The notes under the pieces: generated by a model
Databases searched by the model: none
What the model was told of the DNA's origin: nothing
The model's input: only the letters and a program-made list of their open reading frames with translations
DNA from: a virus
Virus record (IMG/VR): IMGVR_UViG_3300020438_000013
Location: 34,891 to 98,890 of that record
Length of the DNA: 64,000 bases
Strand: one strand, 5' to 3'
Made by a program: the position numbers and the translations under genes
Shown: one piece after another, positions 13,688 through 20,570 of the stretch
How positions within the stretch are numbered: position 1 is the stretch's first letter
How the letters are laid out: the number at the start of each line of letters is the position of its first letter

Positions 13688-14112
13688 TGTTTGGACGGAA
13701 AAGAATTATAATGGATAGGGATGATAAACATCCCTACATGATCCGGTGGCAATTGATAAAAGATAAAACCAGCACATTGGGAGAAAGCAGGGATTTGAAA
13801 TTTAACATTTATCTTCATAAGATTATGTTATCTGATGAGCCGGTTCTTCATGACCATCCTTGGGATTACTTCACCTTCATTCTCTGGGGCGGATACTGGG
13901 AACATACACCAGAAGGAAAATTCTGGAGAGGGCCGGGTCACTGGAGATTCTCTAAGGCTAAATCTTTACACTGGATAGAAGTTCCAGAAGGTTCATACGC
14001 ATTGAGTCTCTTTATGAGAACAAAGAAAACTAGAACTTGGGGGTTTAACACCAGCAAGGGGTGGGTGGACTACAAAAAATATCTTACAGAGAGAGCAACA
14101 AATGGGTCTTGA
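13687..14112 (+). CDS. Cupin-like protein (141 aa)
   Basis: Starts at a TAATG junction. The pattern LHDHPWDYFTFILWGGYWEHTP with conserved His/Asp/Glu ligands (about residues 56-76) followed by GPGHWRF and HWIEVPEGSYALSLFM matches a single-domain cupin barrel common in phages and bacteria, with a likely metal site. The reaction is unknown. C-terminal TRTWGFNTSKGWVDY is typical of this group. Confidence 0.7.
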   Translation: MFGRKRIIMDRDDKHPYMIRWQLIKDKTSTLGESRDLKFNIYLHKIMLSDEPVLHDHPWDYFTFILWGGYWEHTPEGKFWRGPGHWRFSKAKSLHWIEVPEGSYALSLFMRTKKTRTWGFNTSKGWVDYKKYLTERATNGS

Positions 14113-14311
14113 GTACGCAGAAAAAAAGTGGAACACATTAACTCAGTTAGTAAAACAAATTGAGTCGGATGGAAAAGAGAAAATTAAAGATTATAATGGG
14201 ATCAATATAATCACAAATAAGTTCACTTATGGTCTTGCTCATGGTCGTCTTAGTGTATATGACAAGAAAGACAATTTACTCAATCCCATAGTCGGCGATC
14301 CTTTGGAGTGA
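14102..14311 (+). CDS. Small protein of unknown function (69 aa)
   Basis: ATG 14102 with GAGAGAGCAACA upstream, overlapping the cupin end by 11 bases. Mixed alpha/beta; no motif. Last gene before a non-coding stretch of 183 bases containing a late box. Confidence 0.55.
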   Translation: MGLEYAEKKWNTLTQLVKQIESDGKEKIKDYNGINIITNKFTYGLAHGRLSVYDKKDNLLNPIVGDPLE

Positions 14312-14403
14312 TTTTTGAACATGGTGTTGTTCTTATGCAACACTACATTGTCAATAAACATCACAAAAAGGTTCAGTTTTCACGATTTTTTCATCCTCCT
14401 TTT

Positions 14404-14411
14404 TATAAATA
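14404..14411 (+). promoter_or_regulatory. Late promoter box TATAAATA
   Basis: Exact late box in the 14312-14494 gap. It is followed by a hairpin GTTACT-caa-AGTAAC (14417-14431) and, further on, by AAAGGAGG before ATG 14495. I see no gene in this gap. Confidence 0.8.
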
Positions 14412-14494
14412 ATTTCGTTACTCAAAGTAACAAAGTGATGTTACTTGTAGTGACCTAACTATATGTCTTAAAGGAGGCAAAAAATAAAAAAGTA

Positions 14495-14650
14495 ATGAAA
14501 AATAATGTAGAAACTTCGTATGACCATCATTCTGACGGATGGTTATTTTCGGACAACACTGGAAGAAAGTTAGAAATGTTTATGTATATTGTAATTGGCT
14601 TCGGCCCATCTGTAGCGGCAATGCACGCTCTGGGGCAAATGGCCATATGA
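14495..14650 (+). CDS. Small membrane protein (51 aa), late
   Basis: ATG 14495 has a very strong AAAGGAGG site about 12 bases upstream. Residues 28-51 are hydrophobic (MFMYIVIGFGPSVAAM). It overlaps the next gene (a lipoprotein) as ATGATG. A small TM protein plus lipoprotein pair after a late box resembles lysis or spanin-like modules, but the sequences match no spanin I know. Confidence 0.55.
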   Translation: MKNNVETSYDHHSDGWLFSDNTGRKLEMFMYIVIGFGPSVAAMHALGQMAI

Positions 14651-14898
14651 TGCAAAAACTAATACTGATATTAACAACCGCTGCACTATTAGGGTGCGCG
14701 ACATCATCAAATGATGTCTCAAGATACGGATTTGCGACTATTAGTCCCAAAAGAGAAATGCTAGCAAATTGTCTTAACAAATATGGTATTCAGTATAGAA
14801 AAAAGACCGGAAAAGAACTGGTCTATATTAATGGATATTCTGTATTTGACTACTGCAAAGTCTTAGTAGACAACATAGACTTCGGTATCGCTGGATAA
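14647..14898 (+). CDS. Small lipoprotein (83-84 aa)
   Basis: Tandem ATG codons at 14647/14650. The signal peptide LILILTTAALLGC has a lipobox (LLGC, Cys about 17), so the mature protein should be lipid-modified. The mature part has two further Cys and is otherwise unrecognised. It follows a small membrane protein and is terminated by a strong hairpin. A role in outer-membrane disruption at lysis or in exclusion is possible. Confidence 0.7.
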   Translation: MMQKLILILTTAALLGCATSSNDVSRYGFATISPKREMLANCLNKYGIQYRKKTGKELVYINGYSVFDYCKVLVDNIDFGIAG

Positions 14899-14920
14899 AA
14901 ACTCCATAATATCTTCATAA

Positions 14921-14957
14921 AGACCCCGATTTGGGAAACTGAATTGGGGTTTTTCTT
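14921..14957 (+). terminator. Rho-independent terminator
   Basis: ACCCCGATT (14923-14931) pairs with AATTGGGGT (14942-14950), followed by TTTTTCTT. Ends the small membrane protein/lipoprotein unit. Confidence 0.88.
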
Positions 14958-14982
14958 AATAAAAGATTACTAAATATTTTTC

Positions 14983-15579
14983 ATGTCAAATTTTAATACT
15001 AGACTTTTTTATAAAAAATTGAAATTGATAGAAGCTCCACATAAGGTACTGACTACTAAACTTAAGGACTTCGATTACGAACTATACGATGCTCCACAAT
15101 TAAGTGTGGAGATGATAGATAATATGTTATTTCATGCTGGGCGCGGCCTGAGTGCGAATCAACTCAACCTCGACGCCAGAATATTTGTTATGCAGAGAAG
15201 TTCTGGAGAATTTGTCACCGCAATAAATCCTAAGATCTTATCTAAATCCAAAAGCATTCAGGCAGACACAGAAGGATGTCTGAGTTACCCTAATTTATTC
15301 CTAGAAATATCTAGACCAAAGTCGGTTGAGGTAGAGTATTATGATGAAAATCAAAATAAAAGACAAGAATTACTTTATGGAATTGATGCGAGATGTTTCC
15401 AACATGAACTGGATCATCTAAACGGCGTAGTGTTTACTTCCAAGGTTTCTAGTCTCAAGATACAGAGGGCTAAGAATAGAATGAAGAAATACTCCAAAAA
15501 TAATTATACTATAAATAATATTGATATTATGGGGATTAACGATGGAACTGGATTTAAAAAAAGAATTCGAAAAATATAA
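14983..15579 (+). CDS. def: Peptide deformylase, phage type
   Basis: All three motifs are present: GRGLSANQ (53-60, motif 1), EGCLS (97-101, with the metal-binding Cys) and QHELDH (140-145, the HExxH-type motif). It removes the formyl group from new proteins; marine T4-like phages often carry short versions. At 198 residues it has a C-terminal basic tail longer than minimal phage forms. ATG 14983 follows ACTAAATA (14969-14976) by only 6 bases, so if that is a late box the mRNA would be almost leaderless. Its 3' end overlaps the lipase gene. Confidence 0.92.
   Translation: MSNFNTRLFYKKLKLIEAPHKVLTTKLKDFDYELYDAPQLSVEMIDNMLFHAGRGLSANQLNLDARIFVMQRSSGEFVTAINPKILSKSKSIQADTEGCLSYPNLFLEISRPKSVEVEYYDENQNKRQELLYGIDARCFQHELDHLNGVVFTSKVSSLKIQRAKNRMKKYSKNNYTINNIDIMGINDGTGFKKRIRKI
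15510..15517 (+). promoter_or_regulatory. Late-box match TATAAATA inside def
   Basis: Exact late box within the 3' end of the deformylase gene, 25 bases before the lipase ATG, a correct distance to drive the lipase separately. An intragenic match could be chance. Confidence 0.5.
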
Positions 15580-16336
15580 AACTATCGAAAAGGCGGGTGA
15601 GTATTCCACATCTGTCGCTAAACAACTAGCACTCTTCTCAGTGTTAGTGTACAAGACCGACAACAAACATTTCTTAGAGAATGCATTGTCGGGTTATACC
15701 AAATCACACTTCAAAACTTTTGATAACGATGGTACAGAAGCACTCGTAGTAAAGACTGGAACTTGTATTGTTCTTTCTTTTCGCGGAACTGAACCAACAG
15801 AACTCAAAGACATCTTAGCTGATATCAATATCATCCCAAAGAAATCCGAAGAACGACAAGGGATTGTTCATAGTGGTTTCGCAGAAGCCCTTGATAAAAT
15901 TTGGGATGATGTAGAACTCTATCTGGACTCAATCCATGCGTCCGGAGATTTGGTCTACATTTGCGGTCACAGTTTGGGAGGCGCTCTCGCAACTGTTGCT
16001 GCTGCTAGATCAAAGTATCTTTGTCAAGTTTACACTTATGGCCAGCCGAGAGTTGGAAGCAAAAAGTACGCAAAGAATGTAAAATCAACCATCTACCGCC
16101 ATGTACAAGGAGCCGATATAGTTCCTGCCGTTCCGTTGCCTATGTTGTTCTATAGGCACATAGGAGACATTAAAGTGGTAGACAAGAAGAAAAAAATAGT
16201 GTACACTACATCTTCTTTATTAAATTTTGATTGGATTAGATTTAAACTGATGGTAAGTTCAATCTTCTCCAAAGTGCCGTTTCTGTCATTGGTCAAAGAT
16301 CATGACATATCGGATTATTATGATAATATTGCATAG
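15542..16336 (+). CDS. Class 3 lipase-like alpha/beta hydrolase (264 aa)
   Basis: The ATG at 15542 follows GGGGATTAACG; a TTG at 15521 is less likely. The nucleophile elbow GHSLGG (Ser about 144) sits after a hydrophobic strand (LVYICGHS). FRGTEP (80-85) is the typical oxyanion strand, GADIVPAVPL gives the likely Asp (about 192) and DHDISDYY the likely His (about 254). This is the fungal-type lipase_3 family, acting on acyl esters of glycerolipids. No signal peptide is visible, so it would act in the cytoplasm, for example on host membrane lipids. Not a usual T4 gene. Confidence 0.85.
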   Translation: MELDLKKEFEKYKTIEKAGEYSTSVAKQLALFSVLVYKTDNKHFLENALSGYTKSHFKTFDNDGTEALVVKTGTCIVLSFRGTEPTELKDILADINIIPKKSEERQGIVHSGFAEALDKIWDDVELYLDSIHASGDLVYICGHSLGGALATVAAARSKYLCQVYTYGQPRVGSKKYAKNVKSTIYRHVQGADIVPAVPLPMLFYRHIGDIKVVDKKKKIVYTTSSLLNFDWIRFKLMVSSIFSKVPFLSLVKDHDISDYYDNIA

Positions 16337-16344
16337 GGAATAAT

Positions 16345-16587
16345 ATGCCAACATACACATATATTTGTAATTCATGTAATTATAGATTTGAGGAAATACT
16401 GAAAATATCCGAAAGAAATAGACCTCTACAGGAACCATGCGAAAAGTGCGGAGAAAATGCAGTATCTCAAACTATATTGAAAGTGAATGTCGGTGATCCG
16501 ATTGCATTGGGTGTCAAGAAGATACCAAAAGACTTTAAGGAAGGAGTTTTAGATAAAGCTAGAAAAGTGCCAGGCGCTGCGATTTGA
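16345..16587 (+). CDS. FmdB-type zinc ribbon protein (80 aa)
   Basis: N-terminal MPTYTYICNSCNYRFEE followed by CEKCGENA gives the two CxxC knuckles of the FmdB putative regulatory family. The remaining 40 residues are basic and flexible. Such proteins occur repeatedly next to phoH in marine T4-like phages. Function unproven; probably regulation or nucleic-acid contact. Confidence 0.8.
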   Translation: MPTYTYICNSCNYRFEEILKISERNRPLQEPCEKCGENAVSQTILKVNVGDPIALGVKKIPKDFKEGVLDKARKVPGAAI

Positions 16588-16639
16588 GTTTTTTATTATG
16601 GAATATTATGGGATGGTGCTCAACAACAGGAGCCATTTC

Positions 16640-17344
16640 ATGGGTAAGCATAGAAGAAAAACTGCAAGGTTCGCATTGAACGAATCACACTTCAACATAG
16701 TGGACATTCATCCAATGACTGCGAATCAGAGCAGAGTATTTGAAGACTTTGAAAACGGAAAACACCTATTTTTACATGGTGTCGCTGGAACAGGAAAGAC
16801 TTACATTTCTTTGTATCTAGCAGCGAGAGAACTATTTGACTTAGGCCCGAGATATAAAAATTTAAGCATAGTAAGGAGTATTGTACCTACAAGAGATATC
16901 GGGTTTTTGCCAGGTTCGGAAGAACAAAAGATGGAAGTCTATGAGGCTCCATATAAATCAATCTTCTCTGATTTATTTTGCAGAGGAGACGCATACCAAT
17001 TACTGAAAAAGAAGGGTGCGATTAATTTCATGACTACCTCATTTATCAGAGGAGTCACATTAAACGATACCATCATTTTAGTAGATGAGTGTCAGAATAT
17101 GAATTTCCATGAATTGGATTCAATTATTACAAGGTTAGGAAAGAATTGTAGAATTATATTTTGTGGAGATTTTCGTCAAAGCGACTTCACAAAAACAAAC
17201 GATAAAGATGGCATACTACAGTTTATGAATATTATGAAGAACATGACCGATGTAGGGTTTACAGAATTTGTAGAAGAAGATATCGTGAGAAGTTGTTTTG
17301 TCAAATCCTATATACTTAATAAACTGCAGGCAGGAATAGTCTAA
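16640..17344 (+). CDS. phoH: PhoH-like P-loop ATPase
   Basis: Walker A GVAGTGKT (47-54) and Walker B IILVDECQN, plus the PhoH-specific VRSIVPTRDIGFLPGSEEQK segment. I start at ATG 16640 because AGGAG lies 7 bases before it; an in-frame ATG at 16598 has no ribosome site. PhoH-like genes are widely used markers of marine phages; the ATPase is linked to RNA metabolism and, in E. coli, to the Pho regulon. It follows the FmdB gene. Confidence 0.92.
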   Translation: MGKHRRKTARFALNESHFNIVDIHPMTANQSRVFEDFENGKHLFLHGVAGTGKTYISLYLAARELFDLGPRYKNLSIVRSIVPTRDIGFLPGSEEQKMEVYEAPYKSIFSDLFCRGDAYQLLKKKGAINFMTTSFIRGVTLNDTIILVDECQNMNFHELDSIITRLGKNCRIIFCGDFRQSDFTKTNDKDGILQFMNIMKNMTDVGFTEFVEEDIVRSCFVKSYILNKLQAGIV

Positions 17345-17354
17345 GGAGATACCT

Positions 17355-17666
17355 ATGGGCGATTTAGTAGACGCAAAAAATATTTTCGAAATACGAAAAT
17401 TTATCAATGCCAAAGATCTAGAAGGAATTCAAAACTACATCGAGGCAGAAGAGTATGGGAGAAGCATATCTCATAGTCTTATGGTAAATATTATTGATGC
17501 AATAGACCAATCTGGCTTCAATATAACAGAAAAAAGAATGTTGGACGATCTAACCTTTATTAACATGGCAATCAATGCCACGTTGGATAGGCAGTTGGGG
17601 GTTGATAATCAATTCTACCAACATATTGGAAAAATGATTCAGAAGATAAAGTCTGAAATAAAATAA
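17355..17666 (+). CDS. Helical protein of unknown function (103 aa)
   Basis: ATG 17355 follows AAGGAGATACCT. All-helical by composition; contains FEIRKFINAKDLEGIQNYIEA. No recognised domain. Probably co-transcribed with phoH and the nuclease. Confidence 0.65.
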   Translation: MGDLVDAKNIFEIRKFINAKDLEGIQNYIEAEEYGRSISHSLMVNIIDAIDQSGFNITEKRMLDDLTFINMAINATLDRQLGVDNQFYQHIGKMIQKIKSEIK

Positions 17667-17679
17667 GGAGGCACATAAC

Positions 17680-17724
17680 ATGAATTGCAAATGCTGCGAA
17701 TGTTGTAATTGTGATTGTTGTTAG
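17680..17724 (+). CDS. 14-residue Cys-rich micro-peptide (8 Cys)
   Basis: AAGGAGG lies 9 bases before ATG 17680, a near-perfect ribosome site, and the ORF reads MNCKCCECCNCDCC, then TAG. Eight of 14 residues are Cys in CxCC and CC patterns spaced by Lys, Glu, Asn and Asp, which resembles a minimal metallothionein-like metal cluster binder. The next gene starts 7 bases after the stop, so it cannot be merely a leader artefact of a distant gene, though coupling to the nuclease is possible. Function is inferred only from composition. Confidence 0.6.
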   Translation: MNCKCCECCNCDCC

Positions 17725-17731
17725 ATAAATT

Positions 17732-18448
17732 ATGTTTAATCATGTAGAGTTTAAGTCTGATGACTTCGAACTTAAAACTGTAAATGAAGATGGAAAAAGA
17801 TGGTACGTTACTGATAGTGGTGGGAGATATCCTTCTATCACTACAGTAATTTCTTACTTTAGTAAAGCAGCCATCATGGCGTGGAGAAAACGAGTCGGAG
17901 AAGCAGAGGCAAATAAAGTCTCTCTCAAAGCATCTCGTAGAGGAACCAACGTCCACTTAATGTGCGAAGACTATATCAATAATCTTCCTATGAAAAAGGA
18001 ATCGATGCCAAGCGACTTGGAAATGTTTCACATTATGAAACCAGTCCTTGATGAAAGAATCGGAAAAGTCTATGCTCAAGAGTATGCGATGTATTCGGAT
18101 CATCTGGGGATAGCAGGACGATGTGACTGTATTGCGGAATTCGATGGTAAGTTATCCATAATAGATTTTAAAACGTCTAAACGACCTCTCAGTGCGTTTG
18201 GTGGAGAGAAATTAGACAAGTACTTCAGACAAGCCTCAGGGTATGCAGTAATGTTTGAAGAACGAACCAGAATACCTGTTTCTCAGGTTGTTATTATTGC
18301 TGCGGTAGACAATGAATTACATCCGGAAGTCCATGTCTCAAAGAGAGACAATCATATCGGAGATTTGATTGGAATGATTGATGAATATTATGTCAAAAAT
18401 GGTCTGACAAATAATAATCAATTAAAAACGGGAATAATTGGGAAGTAA
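17732..18448 (+). CDS. PD-(D/E)XK exonuclease, Cas4/MGME1-like (238 aa)
   Basis: Core motif: GIAGRCDCIAEFDGKLSIIDFKTSK gives metal ligands Asp132 and Asp145 with Lys147 (D-X-K). An upstream Glu sits in YAQEYAMYSD and there is a C-terminal QASGYAVMFEE helix, as in RecB-like/Cas4-like phage nucleases. Cas4 iron-sulfur Cys ligands are not evident. Probable ssDNA exonuclease for phage recombination or replication. It is not associated with a CRISPR array. Confidence 0.82.
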   Translation: MFNHVEFKSDDFELKTVNEDGKRWYVTDSGGRYPSITTVISYFSKAAIMAWRKRVGEAEANKVSLKASRRGTNVHLMCEDYINNLPMKKESMPSDLEMFHIMKPVLDERIGKVYAQEYAMYSDHLGIAGRCDCIAEFDGKLSIIDFKTSKRPLSAFGGEKLDKYFRQASGYAVMFEERTRIPVSQVVIIAAVDNELHPEVHVSKRDNHIGDLIGMIDEYYVKNGLTNNNQLKTGIIGK

Positions 18449-18515
18449 TGATTTCCAAATATTCCTCATTTATTTCACGGTTTTTTGACGAAAATCGGAA
18501 GTCGAGGTACTAAAT

Positions 18516-18761
18516 ATGTGGGTATGGTTAATTCAAGCTATCGCTGGAAGTATAATCGGAAGTGCTACAAGCAGTTGGTTTCAGAACACTGCAGCAGGGA
18601 AATGGTTCTTTGCAAAAGTATCTTCTATATACGACTGGGCCGCAACGCGGTATAATTTAAAGGTCTTAGATGCAGAAGACACTTGGAGAAAAAAGTATCC
18701 AAATGTTTCTGCAAAAATGGACGAATTAGAAAGTAGATTGGAGGCGCTAGAAAACAAATAA
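18516..18761 (+). CDS. Small membrane/coiled-coil phage protein (81 aa)
   Basis: N-terminal hydrophobic segment (WVWLIQAIAGSIIGSATSSWF), then a helical, charged part ending in a coiled coil (AKMDELESRLEALENK). The pattern resembles a small conserved protein of marine T4-like phages. ATG 18516 overlaps an ACTAAATA sequence; GAGG about 12 bases upstream could serve as ribosome site. Possible neck, DNA-packaging or membrane role unknown. Confidence 0.6.
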   Translation: MWVWLIQAIAGSIIGSATSSWFQNTAAGKWFFAKVSSIYDWAATRYNLKVLDAEDTWRKKYPNVSAKMDELESRLEALENK

Positions 18762-18782
18762 TTCACACAAGGACAACTCGCC

Positions 18783-19013
18783 GTGGAAAACTACAGACAA
18801 CTTCAAGCAAGTCTAACAGACCTCAATTGGGATGGAGAAGATTACGAAGAGACTGTCGTGACATTTCCGACAGAACAAAATATCGAATCCGTAAAATCGA
18901 TAACATCAGATTATACTAAATACTTTGATGTGATTAAGAACACTGTGAGAAACTCCGCCTCGGTGAATTATGATCCAGACCTAGAGCCTATCGCAGTCTT
19001 ATCTACAAATTAA
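18783..19013 (+). CDS. Small acidic protein (76 aa), GTG start
   Basis: GTG 18783 preceded by AAGGACAACTCGCC. Acidic, no motif. It directly precedes the early promoter at 19027. Confidence 0.55.
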   Translation: MENYRQLQASLTDLNWDGEDYEETVVTFPTEQNIESVKSITSDYTKYFDVIKNTVRNSASVNYDPDLEPIAVLSTN

Positions 19014-19026
19014 TATGTAGAACTTC

Positions 19027-19055
19027 TTGACAATATCTTAGTTATGTTATATAAT
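19027..19055 (+). promoter_or_regulatory. Early sigma70 promoter, exact consensus
   Basis: TTGACA 19027-19032, 17 bases, TATAAT 19050-19055. Drives the SleB-like hydrolase and probably gp33 and gp59. Confidence 0.92.
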
Positions 19056-19090
19056 TGAAGGGTTATTAACATAACACAGGAAAGTTGTAT

Positions 19091-19633
19091 ATGAAATTTA
19101 TGCTTCTATTAGTCGCTGCGCTGGGGGCAATTACTCCCAGCAAAGTGACAACCAGTATTCTGGATAGGAACGCAGGAATTGAAGAAGAAGTTCGATGCCT
19201 TGCGGAAAACATTTACTTCGAATCCAGAAATGAGAGTGTTATGGGACAAATCGCTGTCGCATATGTTACTCTCAATCGGGTTTTTGCTCCAAAACATCCA
19301 AATACTGTATGTGGCGTAGTCCGACAGGGAGAATACAAAGAGTCATGGAAAACTAGGATGACCAAAGATCCAGATGACGCTGTATTTGTTCCTGTAAAGG
19401 ACAGATGTCAATTTTCTTGGTACTGTGATGGTAAATCTGACAAGATACTAGACTTGGTTGCGTGGAAAAGCGCAACCAATGTGGCTGCAATGGTCACCGT
19501 AGAGTATGGTTCAGAACGCCACAGCGATCCTACTGATGGAGCGTTATGGTATCACGCAGACTATGTTAAATCTAAGTTCCATTCTAAGTTGGTTTACACC
19601 ACTAAGATTGGTGCCCATATATTCTACCGATAG
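19091..19633 (+). CDS. Exported SleB-type cell-wall hydrolase (180 aa)
   Basis: ATG 19091 follows ACAGGAAAGTTGTAT. Signal peptide MKFMLLLVAALGAITPSK. Catalytic domain: LAENIYFESRNESVMGQIAVAYVTLNRV is the hallmark N-terminal motif of the Hydrolase_2/SleB family (Glu in YFESR), with CQFSWYCDG and GALWYHADYV later. It cleaves peptidoglycan, probably as a lytic transglycosylase or amidase. Early transcription with a signal peptide is odd for lysis and suggests a periplasmic role during infection. It is second to the M15 endolysin at 10624. Confidence 0.85.
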   Translation: MKFMLLLVAALGAITPSKVTTSILDRNAGIEEEVRCLAENIYFESRNESVMGQIAVAYVTLNRVFAPKHPNTVCGVVRQGEYKESWKTRMTKDPDDAVFVPVKDRCQFSWYCDGKSDKILDLVAWKSATNVAAMVTVEYGSERHSDPTDGALWYHADYVKSKFHSKLVYTTKIGAHIFYR

Positions 19634-19643
19634 GAAAACCATT

Positions 19644-19868
19644 ATGTTAAAGACCATGAGTCAAAAAGAGTTCAGTGAAGAAATTGAAAAGTATGTGCGA
19701 GACACAAGACAGTCGTATATGGACTCTATTATCATGTACTGCAAAGAAAAAGAACTAGACTTTGAGAGCATAAACTCTCTTCTCAGTACAGTTCTAAAAC
19801 AAAAAATCCAATTTGAGGCAGAAAGTCTCAATATGATGGCAAAAACTGCTAATCAACTACCCCTGTGA
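19644..19868 (+). CDS. 33: gp33-like late-transcription co-activator (74 aa)
   Basis: The segment FSEEIEKYVRDTRQSYMDSIIMYCKEKELDFESINSLL matches the small gp33 family of T4-like marine phages. In T4, gp33 bridges RNA polymerase and the sliding clamp gp45 for late transcription. It starts at ATG 19644 (AGGA upstream), with another ATG at 19656. It fits the many TATAAATA late boxes in this window. Placed beside gp59 as in T4, where gene 33 and gene 59 are neighbours. Confidence 0.78.
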   Translation: MLKTMSQKEFSEEIEKYVRDTRQSYMDSIIMYCKEKELDFESINSLLSTVLKQKIQFEAESLNMMAKTANQLPL

Positions 19869-19882
19869 GGTCGGGTCTGGTC

Positions 19883-20569
19883 ATGGCCAGCAGAAAAATC
19901 GATGATTTTGAGTGTTATAAAATGTTTATAGCAATGAAAAATCATTTCTCAACCAAAAATGACGCCTATGACTACATAAAGTATCGTGGGAGAGTCTCTA
20001 TTCACGAAAATACTTATCTAAAAAGAAAAGATCGTTCGGTTTTCAAAGATTTGAGTAAAAAATACACTCGCAAAGAGTTAGAAAACTACTTTTTGTCCGT
20101 ATTTCTGTCTTCTAACGAGAACGGAACTGCAATTGCAAGAGGGGAATTCTTAAATTCCTCAGACTTGCTCTCAGAAGAGACTCAAGACTACTATAAACTC
20201 TGGAAAACTAGAAATCAGAGTCTATCTTATCTTTTTGAAGAGGATTTTGGTAGAGTGTTAGACCTCGCAGTCAAGAACGAGTTAAAATTTGACGAAATTT
20301 TTAGATGTATTGATGGGGAATACCCTCTGGTCATGCAAATGGAACGCAGAGGCCTCATATCCATAGAAACTTTGGTAATTTTAGACAAAATCTTAGACTT
20401 TTTGGATAGAGTTAGAATCAATGATACCATCTATTGGCCGATATACAAAAGAAAGTGTAAAAAGTACTCAGGATTTTTGGTGATAAATAATAAATCCTAT
20501 ACTAAAAAAGTGAGAAAGATACTATTAGACGATTATTACGAAGAGTATGGCAAATCACTAGAGAAGTAA
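19883..20569 (+). CDS. 59: gp59-like helicase loader (228 aa)
   Basis: Sequence and position fit T4 gp59: DFECYKMFIAMKNHF near the N-terminus, basic YLKRKDRSVFKDLSKKYTRKELENYF, then a C-terminal all-helical half with LISIETLVILDKILDFLDR and a basic end. It loads gp41 helicase onto gp32-coated forks. ATG 19883 preferred; a GTG at 19865 overlapping the gp33 stop is possible. Lies between gp33 and gp32. Confidence 0.85.
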   Translation: MASRKIDDFECYKMFIAMKNHFSTKNDAYDYIKYRGRVSIHENTYLKRKDRSVFKDLSKKYTRKELENYFLSVFLSSNENGTAIARGEFLNSSDLLSEETQDYYKLWKTRNQSLSYLFEEDFGRVLDLAVKNELKFDEIFRCIDGEYPLVMQMERRGLISIETLVILDKILDFLDRVRINDTIYWPIYKRKCKKYSGFLVINNKSYTKKVRKILLDDYYEEYGKSLEK

Positions 20570-20570
20570 A

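Noticed and set aside
18485-18516. TTGACG with TACTAA 17 bases later
   Set aside because: The -10 is poor and would overlap the start codon region; insufficient for a promoter call.
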